This document shows, piece after piece, positions 1 to 7,561 of a DNA stretch of 17,404 nt. A program made the position numbers and the translations under genes. Under the pieces are notes generated by a model that was not told the origin of the DNA, ran no database searches, and was given only the letters and a program-made list of their open reading frames with translations. This DNA comes from Anaerolineae bacterium (GTDB taxonomy: Bacteria; Chloroflexota; Anaerolineae; 4572-78; J111). Every line of letters starts with the position of its first letter. Within the stretch, counting starts at the first letter, position 1. Location of the stretch: contig JAGRBY010000085.1 of the NCBI GenBank assembly GCA_020433835.1, forward strand, positions 1 through 17,404, given 5' to 3'.

Positions 1-23
1 TGTTGGGTTTATTTTTTCGTAAC

Positions 24-123
24 TACTCAGGTGACTGGCACTTTTGCTCAAATAGAGAACATTGCGAGGTATTTAAGGCTACACATACCGCGACTAAGTG
101 CCAGTCACCTCGCCTGCTGAGTA
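24..123. repeat. Imperfect palindrome / REP- or MITE-like inverted repeat
   Basis: A perfect 15-nt inverted repeat has arms at 29-43 (AGGTGACTGGCACTT) and 96-110 (AAGTGCCAGTCACCT), 52 nt apart. The symmetry resumes outside the arms: TACTCAG at 24-30 matches CTGAGTA at 117-123 after a 6-nt insertion on the right. Inside, GGTAT (68-72) can pair with ATACC (85-89). The whole element can therefore fold into a long interrupted hairpin. No transposase gene is seen beside it. It could be a REP element of the kind mobilised by RAYT transposases, a MITE remnant, or a cruciform-forming site; the choice is inference. Confidence 0.75.
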
Positions 124-364
124 AATACATTTTTTCTTTGATGACATTTGTTCTGCCGGGGTGTTCTTGCTCGCCCAGATGGTTGTAATACACTGAGGCA
201 GGCAAAAAATTTCTTTGGTAGGTACGTCCACCTTTATTTTGGCCGTTCATCGCCATATTTAGGATTAAAGTTGCTTTTTGTAGCCTCTCCGCTTCCCGTT
301 TGGCTGCTTAGTGCATTGTCTGAACTATAAATTTCTCTCCGGAATGACACCTTCACGAAAATTT
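124..364. other. Non-coding stretch, no feature recognised
   Basis: No convincing gene was found. Short open frames exist on both strands; the longest, on the minus strand, runs through the palindrome at its far end and resembles no family I know. It may be decayed coding sequence. Confidence 0.4.
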
Positions 365-640
365 TTTAAGTTTTCAAATTTAGATTTAAGTCTTCAAACA
401 AAAAATGAACTTTTCAAACTTTACAACAACATAGTTCTACAAAGATTTAAGTTTTCCAATTTAGATTTAACTTTTCAAATAAAAAATGAACTTTTCAAAC
501 TTTACAACAACATAGTTCTACAAAGATTTAAGACTTCAAACAAAAAATGCATTTTTCAAACTTTGGAACAACATAGTTCTACAAAGATTTAAGTTTTCCA
601 ATTTAGATTTAACTTTTCAAACTTTAGTACAACATAGTCA
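365..640. repeat. AT-rich tandem repeat array, 81-nt unit with 20-nt sub-period
   Basis: Four consecutive units begin with TTTAAG at 365, 446, 527 and 588. The first two are 81 nt, the third is 61 nt, and the fourth is truncated and fades out near 640. Units share a tail reading CAACATAGTTCTACAAAGA. Inside the first unit TTCAAA recurs at 373, 393 and 413, exactly 20 nt apart, so the 81-nt unit looks built from about four 20-nt sub-repeats. The third and fourth units each lack about 20 nt relative to the second, consistent with slippage between sub-repeats. A-tracts spaced about two helical turns apart suggest intrinsically curved DNA. A frame stays open through the first two units because 81 is a multiple of three, but it ends in the shorter third unit and is not considered a gene. 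Confidence 0.85.
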
Positions 641-1054
641 AATTCTGCGCGTCATGTTCACGTTTTTGAAGACATCTTCACGCTGAAGAAGAACATATCA
701 CGGAAATTTTTGTTCATGAAAGTTTGGCGGAGAACAACTTCACATTGATGAAGGCCATGTTGTGAAGAATTTTGTCTCCGCACGTTTGGCGGAGGACATG
801 ATCGATTTGTTTTTTGTCATGTTTTTGTTTTTGAAGGCAGCAGCATGATTTTTTCGGTGATGTACAGGTTTTTAGCGACGGCGTCGAGTAGAATGGGTTC
901 AGATTATTTGGGGGGAGGAGGTCGATGGTGGGGAGGGGGGTGGTTTTTTGGAGAAGGGGTTGTGGTTGTTGATTGAAAGGCAGCAATTGAACAATCTTCT
1001 TTAGAGAAAATATATTATGTGCCCCTAAAGTAGGAAGGAACTGATCGACTTTAA
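641..1054. other. Non-coding region with diverged short repeats and G-runs
   Basis: No gene is supported. The 21-nt stretch at 651-671 recurs at 816-836 with three mismatches, and GTTTGGCGGAG occurs at 722-732 and 784-794, so this looks like a decayed duplication. Between 910 and 959 the plus strand has G-runs of 6, 4, 6 and 4 (910-915, 930-933, 935-940, 956-959), which could form a G-quadruplex with long outer loops. The region lies directly downstream of the minus-strand operon. I see no strong hairpin with a T-tract that would end its transcription; a 6-bp stem (999-1004 with 1025-1030) is weak. Confidence 0.5.
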
Positions 1055-2131
1055 TTATAAATTGTCGTCGTCATTGTCATTGTCGTCATTGTCATTATCG
1101 CCATCATCATCGTCATTATCGCCATCATCATCATCGTCATCATCTTCTTCGTTATCATCGACTTCAGTAAGAAAAATTCTAGGTCCTAATGGGACTCGCT
1201 CATAAGTGTCGTCGTAGAAGAAAAGATAAACCATTCCATTGGTAAAACCATCACTATCTCGAACAATAAATCCATTATCAAAGCCCTGCGTTAGTTCTAT
1301 ATCGAGATCTCGTTCTATATCCAAAGGCCAGCCTAGTAGATCTCTGATTTCTGGGTAAACGCACCATATATGTTTGAAGCCGTTTACGATTTTAGGTTGT
1401 ATATCTTGTGGTTCTGGGCAAGAGTAACTATCAGGAAAGTTGTCAAAATCGTCAAAGAGTCGCCAAGGGCCACTGTCGCCCTGACCGTATTTAGCGATAA
1501 TAAATTCAATATCTTTACTTTCAAAATAAAACAAATGACCAAAAGAAAAAGGCTGTTCAACAAAGAGTGTATCGGTATTGGGGACGGGCAGCGTTTGTAT
1601 TGGACAACCTAGCCGGTTTTTATATGCGCTCCAAAGACCGGCAAATTCTCCCTCAGGGAATTGGATACAAGTTATTTTAGGGGCGGGTGTAATTGTGGGA
1701 GTTGGGGTTGCAGTGGGGGTTAGTGTGTCTGTTGGGGTGGGGCTTTCGGTTGGGGTCATTGTATGTGGAGGTGTAGAAATTACAGTTGGTATCGCAGCAA
1801 CAACAGATATTGGTGTCGAAGTATCCTTGGTACCCTTGATAGCTAAAGGAAGGCTAATTGGAGTATCACTTGGAGTAGGTGTATTGCGTTCTGATTGTTG
1901 AGGCACTGTTGGCAGTTGGGATTCTTCTATTGGCGGTAAAGTTGATAACAAAGTCAATGTTCTGGTGACAATAGGTTCTCTGGTTCTAGACACACTTTCT
2001 GGAGCTGACCCTAATATCTGGCATGCAATTAACGTGGGTATAAAAAATATAAAGATGAAAAAGATGGGGGGCGAGAAATAAAACTTTCGCACACGTTGTG
2101 AATTTACTATCTTTGGGAACCAAGACACCAA
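1055..2131 (-). CDS. LGFP-like surface lipoprotein with poly-Asp C-terminal tail
   Basis: Predicted lipoprotein anchored on the outside of the membrane. A hydrophobic stretch (about residues 22-36) ends in a lipobox LIAC with Cys37. A Thr/Pro/Ser-rich spacer (about 50-150) follows, then a folded domain (about 155-315) with two LGFP-type motifs, LGCP (174-177) and LGWP (266-269), each followed by an aromatic/Gly segment (QPFSFGHLFYFE; QGFDNGFIV). LGFP-type repeats are known from envelope proteins of Gram-positive and Chloroflexota bacteria. Four Cys (155, 176, 238, 257) are shared with the paralogue at 3997-4779. The last 34 residues (325-358) are almost entirely Asp, Asn, Gly and Glu, a tail the paralogue lacks; it may bind divalent cations or be a low-complexity expansion. 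The frame opens with TTG at 2131, but the next codon GTG (2128) lies 6 nt after AGGTGG and is the likelier start. Last gene of the operon, 42 nt after its neighbour. Exact role unknown. Confidence 0.82.
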   Translation of the reverse strand: MVSWFPKIVNSQRVRKFYFSPPIFFIFIFFIPTLIACQILGSAPESVSRTREPIVTRTLTLLSTLPPIEESQLPTVPQQSERNTPTPSDTPISLPLAIKGTKDTSTPISVVAAIPTVISTPPHTMTPTESPTPTDTLTPTATPTPTITPAPKITCIQFPEGEFAGLWSAYKNRLGCPIQTLPVPNTDTLFVEQPFSFGHLFYFESKDIEFIIAKYGQGDSGPWRLFDDFDNFPDSYSCPEPQDIQPKIVNGFKHIWCVYPEIRDLLGWPLDIERDLDIELTQGFDNGFIVRDSDGFTNGMVYLFFYDDTYERVPLGPRIFLTEVDDNEEDDDDDDDGDNDDDDGDNDNDDNDNDDDNL

Positions 2132-2173
2132 TTACCACCTTTCTTTATGCTAACAGCAAGAATTAAAAAAGCC

Positions 2174-3964
2174 TTATTTGACATCCATCCTGCTATAGAC
2201 CCAGTCAGGGCCAACATTGGCGTTTGAAATAATCTCAGTTTGACCGGTACCGTCACCGTTCATTTTCCAAATGCCCCAACTACCGGTGCGAGCGCTACGG
2301 AAGATAATTTCGCCACTGGGAGTGTAGACAGGAAGAATGTCGTGTCCAGGGGCATCGGTTAAACGCTGTAGGTTACTGCCGTCAATATTGACGGTGTAGA
2401 TATCCCAGTTGCCATCGACCTCTCGGCTAAAGGCAATGATTTGACCATCGGGCGACCAGGTCGGAAATGAGTCGGTACCACTGATGGTTAAATTGGTGTG
2501 ACCGGTATCGTCTCGGTTGGAAACCCATAAACCGGTTTGGTTGTTACGTCCAGAGCGATAAACCATTTGTTGACCGGTAGGCGACCAGGAGCCTTGTTCT
2601 CCAATCAACTCAAAGCGAAAGGCTTGGCTTGTACCAAGCATACTTCTAAAATAAATACGCCATTCTCCACCAGGTCTGGCATCAAAGGCCACGGCATAAT
2701 TATCGGGCGAGGCGCTGGCCCACCGGGCTGTTCCTTCTTTCCAATCAAGATTTTGGTAAACGGAGATGCTGTTAGCGGTGCAGACATCACTTGGTTCAGC
2801 CTGAAGATCAACCCCTTTGCGTTGGCAGAACCAGGCGTCATACTGAACTTCGCAAATGTCACGCAGTGGTGAAGGGAGATCGATAGCCACAATACCATCA
2901 CTAATTGTGCCAAACTCGCAAACGACTCGGTTTTCTCGAACTTGCTGATTAACCCCGGCTTCACCGAAGAAGAAAAGCCGTTGTTTATCAGGTGAAAAAG
3001 AGGGGCCAGCAGCATGGGTAAAAATGAGTTGTTGGTTGTTGCCATTGGTATCAGCAATAAAGAGGCTATGGGTGCTGTTTTCATATTTGGTGAAGGCCAG
3101 TTGATAGATAGGGGATGATACTACCACCGGGCGAATCACAGGCTGCGGCTTTTCATCGACAAAGGTTTCTTCGTCAGCCAGATCAATAATTAGGTTGTCA
3201 AAAGCAACTTCCGCTTTACCTGGCTCAGATAAAGAGGCAAACAACCCAATTTTGCCTGCACTAAATGTGCTATCTGAGACATCAGCTAGCAGTTTGTTAT
3301 TAGCAAAAAACTGAAAACGATCTCCAACCGCGATAAGTTTTAGTCGATTTGTTTCGCCTAGCGGCTTGATGGCGTCTGCCGGAGTATTATCTTGCAGTTT
3401 TATCCATTCTCCACCTTCATATTTCCAAACGTTGAATGTGTTATTAACGAAAGCAAATTGATAAAAATTTTCATCATCTTGTTGCCGAACCAGGACGCCA
3501 TACTCATGATTTTTGCTCCCCTCTTTGTAGACAGTATCAACTTCTAGAGAAAAATCGTTAAATCTTTTATCGACATTGGTCCAGGCTACAGCCTTCGAGA
3601 GAGCATCAAATCGCAACGTCAGTTTACCGTCGTCAATGATCTGTTCAACATTGTCTGCGGTAGATAACTGCCATTGATTATTATTGTTGTCGAAGTTATC
3701 TTCCAATAAGTAGATAGATGTTGGCGTTGGCGTTGGAGTGGAGGAAGGTGATGGGGTAACTGTTGGTACATCTTTTGGGAGGGTAGCTGTATTAGTAGGT
3801 GAAGTAGTTGGTGTACTTGTGGGTGTTCCGGTCGATATAACTACAATTGTTTTAGGTTCTTCTTCGCTAGCACAAGCCGTGATTACCATCATGAGAAAAC
3901 AAATTATTATAAGCATTATCATAGTTTGATGATGCTTAACGATAATTTTAGTATTGACTGGCAT
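2174..3964 (-). CDS. Lipoprotein with LamG-like domain and TolB-like beta-propeller
   Basis: Predicted 596-residue surface lipoprotein. The signal segment (about 14-30) ends in lipobox ITAC with Cys31. A Thr/Pro/Ser spacer covers about 45-83. Residues about 87-262 look like a concanavalin/LamG-type beta-sandwich: it begins DNFDNNNNQWQL and ends in AEVAFDNLII, a pattern typical of such domains in Chloroflexota proteins. Residues about 285-590 contain PD40/WD40-like propeller blades as in TolB: SFSPDKQRLFF, SWSPTGQQMVYRS, PTWSPDGQIIAFS, and blade ends such as DIYTVNIDGSNLQRLT. Such propellers usually bind protein or glycan partners; no catalytic residues are recognised. The ATG start is supported by an upstream GGGGGAT. 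It sits between two paralogous LGFP-like lipoproteins, 32 nt after the upstream one, so it is probably made with them and may form a surface complex. Substrate and partner are unknown. Confidence 0.85.
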   Translation of the reverse strand: MPVNTKIIVKHHQTMIMLIIICFLMMVITACASEEEPKTIVVISTGTPTSTPTTSPTNTATLPKDVPTVTPSPSSTPTPTPTSIYLLEDNFDNNNNQWQLSTADNVEQIIDDGKLTLRFDALSKAVAWTNVDKRFNDFSLEVDTVYKEGSKNHEYGVLVRQQDDENFYQFAFVNNTFNVWKYEGGEWIKLQDNTPADAIKPLGETNRLKLIAVGDRFQFFANNKLLADVSDSTFSAGKIGLFASLSEPGKAEVAFDNLIIDLADEETFVDEKPQPVIRPVVVSSPIYQLAFTKYENSTHSLFIADTNGNNQQLIFTHAAGPSFSPDKQRLFFFGEAGVNQQVRENRVVCEFGTISDGIVAIDLPSPLRDICEVQYDAWFCQRKGVDLQAEPSDVCTANSISVYQNLDWKEGTARWASASPDNYAVAFDARPGGEWRIYFRSMLGTSQAFRFELIGEQGSWSPTGQQMVYRSGRNNQTGLWVSNRDDTGHTNLTISGTDSFPTWSPDGQIIAFSREVDGNWDIYTVNIDGSNLQRLTDAPGHDILPVYTPSGEIIFRSARTGSWGIWKMNGDGTGQTEIISNANVGPDWVYSRMDVK

Positions 3965-3996
3965 CCCATATCCCCCTTAATCCTTCTATATCGCCT

Positions 3997-4779
3997 TTAA
4001 TAAGGCACACGTTCGTAAGTATCATCGTTAAAAAATAGATATACTCGCCTATTTGTGGCACCATCACTATCTCGGATAATAAAGCCTTTTTCAAAACCTT
4101 GAGCCAGTTCCAAATTCAAATCTCTTTCAACATCCGTTGGCCAACCAAGCGGATCACGAATCTCCGGATTTTGACACCATATAAAGTTGAAACCTCTTAC
4201 AATTCTGGGTTGTATGTTTTGGGCTTCCAGGCAATAATTATCATTTTTACCATCCCATGTATCATTAAATCTGCGCCAATCTCCCGCGTTGCCCAAACCA
4301 TATTTGACTATAACGAACTTTACTTCTCCGCTTTCGAAATAGAACATATGCCCATTGGAAAAAGGTTGTTCAACAAAGACCATCTGAGCGTTGGTAACAG
4401 GCGTGACTTGTATTGGACAACCAAGTTGATTTTTGTAAGCTTGCCAGACCTGAGAAAAATCTCCCCGTGCATTTTTAGAACAAACGAGAGGTGGTGCGGT
4501 TGGAATGGGGGTGGTACTAGGTGTGGGCGTAATTGTGGGTGTAGCTGTCTCTGTAGGCGTGTTGGTGGGTGGAGGTGTATTTGAGGGAGTAGGGCTTATA
4601 GTTGGGGTGTTTGTGGCAGTTGATGTGGGCGTTGGGGTTGAAGTTGGCACAGGTGTCTTGGTAACAACAAATTCTCTGGTTCGTTGGCTGCTGGAACTAA
4701 CAGGTTGAACTCCTAAACAGCCGGTTAAAATTATCAGTGTAAAAAAGCCAATGCTAATTATCAAGACTCTACGCTTCAT
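3997..4779 (-). CDS. LGFP-like surface lipoprotein (paralogue without Asp tail)
   Basis: A 260-residue predicted lipoprotein. Basic start MKRR, hydrophobic core, lipobox LTGC with Cys21. The spacer at about 41-97 is almost pure Thr/Pro/Ser. The folded part (about 100-260) has LGCP (119-122) with QPFSNGHMFYFE, and LGWP (211-214) with QGFEKGFIIRDSDG. It closely parallels the protein at 1055-2131, including four matched Cys (100, 121, 183, 202) and a shared TRE-VVT-type segment just after the lipidated Cys, so the two arose by duplication. It ends at TYERVPY, where the paralogue continues into its acidic tail. The ATG lies 10 nt after the stop of the upstream gene, with only a weak ribosome site, which suggests translational coupling. 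LGFP-type domains are thought to help hold envelope components; the ligand here is unknown. Confidence 0.83.
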   Translation of the reverse strand: MKRRVLIISIGFFTLIILTGCLGVQPVSSSSQRTREFVVTKTPVPTSTPTPTSTATNTPTISPTPSNTPPPTNTPTETATPTITPTPSTTPIPTAPPLVCSKNARGDFSQVWQAYKNQLGCPIQVTPVTNAQMVFVEQPFSNGHMFYFESGEVKFVIVKYGLGNAGDWRRFNDTWDGKNDNYCLEAQNIQPRIVRGFNFIWCQNPEIRDPLGWPTDVERDLNLELAQGFEKGFIIRDSDGATNRRVYLFFNDDTYERVPY

Positions 4780-4789
4780 CGTTATCAGC

Positions 4790-6811
4790 TCACGGTTTTA
4801 ACAGTTCGGGGGATAACCAGATTCGCTCTAACTTATCTAAAAAGCCAGCATTTTCTAACAACCGGATGCCTTTTTCATTTCCCAAGTCAAGCCGATAGAT
4901 GTTATCCTGTCCTTTTGAATTAACTGTGTATAACACGGCGCTTAGATCAGGGGTGAATTTAGCGGAGCGATACTCACCTTGATTTGAAGCGAGTAAAATA
5001 GGCAGCCCGTTACTTAAAATATCTTTGTAATAAAGAGCAGAGCCATTGGTAAACACAACATAGGATCCGGCTAGATCAAAGATTTGGATGGAACTGCCCT
5101 GAAAATCTTCGGAAAGGTCGAATGCAAGATTCGATGCTAAATCTGAATAAAAAGGGTTAAAAAATTCAAAGCGTGTATTGATTCCATTCTTTCTGACAAA
5201 GGCGACAAGACCTCGATCTTCGGCTAAGATGGATGGAGAAGGTTGTTTATCGAATTTATCAACATAGTTCGAAGTAAATTTGTAAACAGATTGTTTGTCG
5301 GGGCTGGGTGAAAAAAGGATTTGTTCCGGATCAAGAAAGGTCAGTGTATTTTGATATGTTTTGGGAAGGGTATCATCCATGATACTTTTGCCTGTTTCCA
5401 GCGAAACGATGCTAAGATCTGACGTATTTTGCTCAGTAAGGCCGACTAGTAAGATCACAACATAATCACTGCCGGGACTAATCTGCCAATGTATTTCAGA
5501 GAGAGGGTTGTCTGGGGTAAAAATCTTCGTCATATTTTGACCGTCTAGCCCCATCCTATACAATTCCTGGCTATCGTTCTGGTAAACAATGGCTTGTCCG
5601 TTTGGAGTGAAATCATACAAATAATTATCGAGATATTCTATTAGCCCGTGATCAAATTCGTAGGCAATGCTATCACTGCCGTCTGCCAGATTGGATAGGT
5701 AAAATGTGGCGTGGAAAAATTGTTGAGTCTCGGTTGTCACTTCGGTTGTTGTGATAATATGGGTAATTGTTGTTGTTTCAACTTCAACCGCTCCACCAGC
5801 ATCGGCTAGACGGTCCCCATTTGCTCTTGATGTATCTGTTAGCGTTTGGGTATCTTCCATAGTTTGCGAAGTTGTCTCTATCTGTGCCCCGGTTACTGGT
5901 TGAGAGCGGGTTATTGTTTGTGTTGTAGTAAGTGTATTACTCGCTGTTGTTGTCTCTGTATCGCTGTTGATGATTTGAGAGCCGCTTGTGACACTCGTGT
6001 TGGTTATGATCTCCGTATTCGTTGTAACCGATGTGTCCGTAGTGACTTGCATAATATTTGAGCGGCTTACGGTGACCGTGTAAAGAAGATGATTACCGTC
6101 CGGCGATAGAACCGCCTTAGCCGATGGTGTTTCACCCAGAGGTTGCCCCACATCAAGTCGATTAGTCATTGAAAAGACGCGCAAACTGGCTACTGTTTCT
6201 TCGGTAGCGGGGATGCTAACCGCAGTCAAACCATGCTCTGGCGCGATGGATAAAAATGGGGGGACATCCTGACTTTCGACTAAAATATTTTTGTCACCTG
6301 TGACTAAATCGATAAAACTTACTTGGTACCGATCATTTTGTCGTACAGCCAGAATAGTGCTTTGCGAGTCAGACAATATAATAACTCCGCCACCCTTCCA
6401 ACGACCACTTTTCTGGGTAATTAAGTTTTCCGCCGCTGGTGGCCTATCGATGGCTAAATGAATATCGGCTACCCACTTACCTTCACTTTCTCCCAGGTGA
6501 AGGGCATTGCCACTTCGCCAGTTTAAGAATTGAAGCACGGTTTTGTTTTCTACTTGTTGGGTGGCTAATACCCATGAATCCCGGGGAAGCGTGAGGGTAT
6601 TCCACAGAAAATAGCCCCCAAAGATGACGACCAGAGCCAGAAGAGCCAGAATGGTACAGGCTATATTGAAGATACTCAGGGAGATATATTTGGTTAGGGC
6701 TGGGCCGGTGTGATTTTTGCCGCCGGGACTACTGAAGTCGAAACCACATGCTTGGCAGGACTCAGCTTCAACTTCGTTTTGGGCTTTGCAGATTGGGCAG
6801 TGCATTGTCAT
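4790..6811 (-). CDS. Zinc-ribbon, single-span membrane protein with propeller-like exterior
   Basis: 673 residues. The N-terminus has a zinc ribbon, CPIC (5-8) and CQAC (19-22), expected in the cytoplasm. One membrane helix spans about 47-70. The rest should lie outside and reads as a degenerate beta-propeller, with blade-like segments VLSPDGNHLLYTV (about 234-246), DFTPNGQAIVY (400-410) and KFTPDLSAVLYTV (618-630). Residues about 250-365 are a Thr/Ser-rich low-complexity insertion full of short TTT, TTEV and TNT patterns, lodged between two blades; it could be a flexible stalk or loop. A zinc ribbon joined to one helix and an outer sensor-like domain suggests transfer of information or anchoring across the membrane. 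The ATG follows AGGAG (6821-6825) at 9 nt. A 75-nt gap upstream is the longest within the operon. Function unknown. Confidence 0.78.
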   Translation of the reverse strand: MTMHCPICKAQNEVEAESCQACGFDFSSPGGKNHTGPALTKYISLSIFNIACTILALLALVVIFGGYFLWNTLTLPRDSWVLATQQVENKTVLQFLNWRSGNALHLGESEGKWVADIHLAIDRPPAAENLITQKSGRWKGGGVIILSDSQSTILAVRQNDRYQVSFIDLVTGDKNILVESQDVPPFLSIAPEHGLTAVSIPATEETVASLRVFSMTNRLDVGQPLGETPSAKAVLSPDGNHLLYTVTVSRSNIMQVTTDTSVTTNTEIITNTSVTSGSQIINSDTETTTASNTLTTTQTITRSQPVTGAQIETTSQTMEDTQTLTDTSRANGDRLADAGGAVEVETTTITHIITTTEVTTETQQFFHATFYLSNLADGSDSIAYEFDHGLIEYLDNYLYDFTPNGQAIVYQNDSQELYRMGLDGQNMTKIFTPDNPLSEIHWQISPGSDYVVILLVGLTEQNTSDLSIVSLETGKSIMDDTLPKTYQNTLTFLDPEQILFSPSPDKQSVYKFTSNYVDKFDKQPSPSILAEDRGLVAFVRKNGINTRFEFFNPFYSDLASNLAFDLSEDFQGSSIQIFDLAGSYVVFTNGSALYYKDILSNGLPILLASNQGEYRSAKFTPDLSAVLYTVNSKGQDNIYRLDLGNEKGIRLLENAGFLDKLERIWLSPELLKP

Positions 6812-6886
6812 TGTCTAATTCTCCTAAAATAGCCTATTGCGCAGTCAAGGAAAATAATGTGTTGTACTTCAACTGAATAATTTGAA

Positions 6887-7528
6887 TTACTTGAAAAATG
6901 TTATTCCCGTGTCTTCCTCCATATCTTTCATGGCTTGGTATAATTCAGGAAATTTTTTACGACGTTTACAATAATCAATAATCTTTGTAACCCGTTTGGC
7001 ATTAGACATTTGCGCACCGAGAAAATTGTTAAAGAAAATATCATCAAATAACACTGGATTATTATTGTCACAAAGCTGTTCCAGATGATCTGTTGCTAAT
7101 TTATTTAACTCGCGTCTAAATTCTTTTATATCTGGCAGCGGTTGCTTTTTCTCACCTGGTGAAACAGGTGGAAAAACCATCTCGTTTTCCTCCAGCGATG
7201 GCCTGCTTTCCACCGTGGAAACAGTTAAACTAAATTTCTGCGGCGGCTTCCCATCAACAGAAATAGTTAGCGGCAAATTATAAGTCTCGCCGCCTGGGGT
7301 TGAATCGGCCATTACCTCTACCTTGATAGCTTTGCTGACACCTGGATCTAAATGACCAAGAAGGTGTTTGGTTTGTTTTAGATTGATTGGCCAGGCTGGC
7401 CGCATTGTGATAACAACGTTTTGGTATGTTTCGGGATGTCGATTGGTAAAAATAAACTCTTCTTGAACCCAATCTTTACCAGACACCTCAATGTTATTTG
7501 GTTCAACTCCAAGATAGAACGCTGACAT
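6887..7528 (-). CDS. Ig-like protein with C-terminal EAD-like (death-fold) domain
   Basis: 213 residues with no signal peptide or membrane helix, so probably cytoplasmic. The N-terminal half (about 5-107) alternates beta strands and contains HLDPGVSKAIKVEV and PLTISVDGKP segments, typical of an Ig-like NEW3/CARDB-style sandwich. A Pro-rich linker follows. The C-terminal part (about 135-205) is helical: LEQLCDN, FFNNFLGAQ, AKRVTKIIDYCKRRKKFPEL. The last pattern, (L/I)I-x-Y-C-x-R-R-x-x-x-x-E-L, resembles the last helices of effector-associated domains (EADs), small death-like adaptor domains that pair STAND or other sensors with effectors in bacterial conflict systems. The family call is from memory and unverified. 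The ATG at 7528 is preferred: GAGGGAGA (7539-7546) is 10 nt upstream but only 1 nt from the in-frame TTG at 7537. It starts 33 nt after the gene upstream. It may recruit another EAD-bearing protein to the operon's machinery. Confidence 0.75.
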   Translation of the reverse strand: MSAFYLGVEPNNIEVSGKDWVQEEFIFTNRHPETYQNVVITMRPAWPINLKQTKHLLGHLDPGVSKAIKVEVMADSTPGGETYNLPLTISVDGKPPQKFSLTVSTVESRPSLEENEMVFPPVSPGEKKQPLPDIKEFRRELNKLATDHLEQLCDNNNPVLFDDIFFNNFLGAQMSNAKRVTKIIDYCKRRKKFPELYQAMKDMEEDTGITFFK

Positions 7529-7561
7529 TTTATACAAATCTCCCTCTTATTGTTATGAAAA

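Noticed and set aside
23..256. A 77-codon minus-strand frame near the left edge
   Set aside because: It runs through one arm of the palindrome and has no recognisable protein pattern; it may be a remnant of something decayed but cannot be supported as a gene.
311..592. A 93-codon plus-strand frame with 27-residue repeats
   Set aside because: It stays open only because the 81-nt DNA repeat is a multiple of three; it ends in the first shortened unit, has no good ribosome site and resembles nothing.
365..640. CRISPR array
   Set aside because: Units are contiguous, AT-rich and nearly identical throughout, with no unique spacers and no cas genes.
999..1030. Terminator hairpin after the operon
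   Set aside because: The stem is only 6 bp with a 20-nt loop and no T-tract.
1578..1901. Val/Gly-rich plus-strand frame opposite a lipoprotein gene
   Set aside because: It is the antisense of the Thr/Pro spacer; similar shadows occur at 3738-3929 and 4505-4708 opposite the other spacers.
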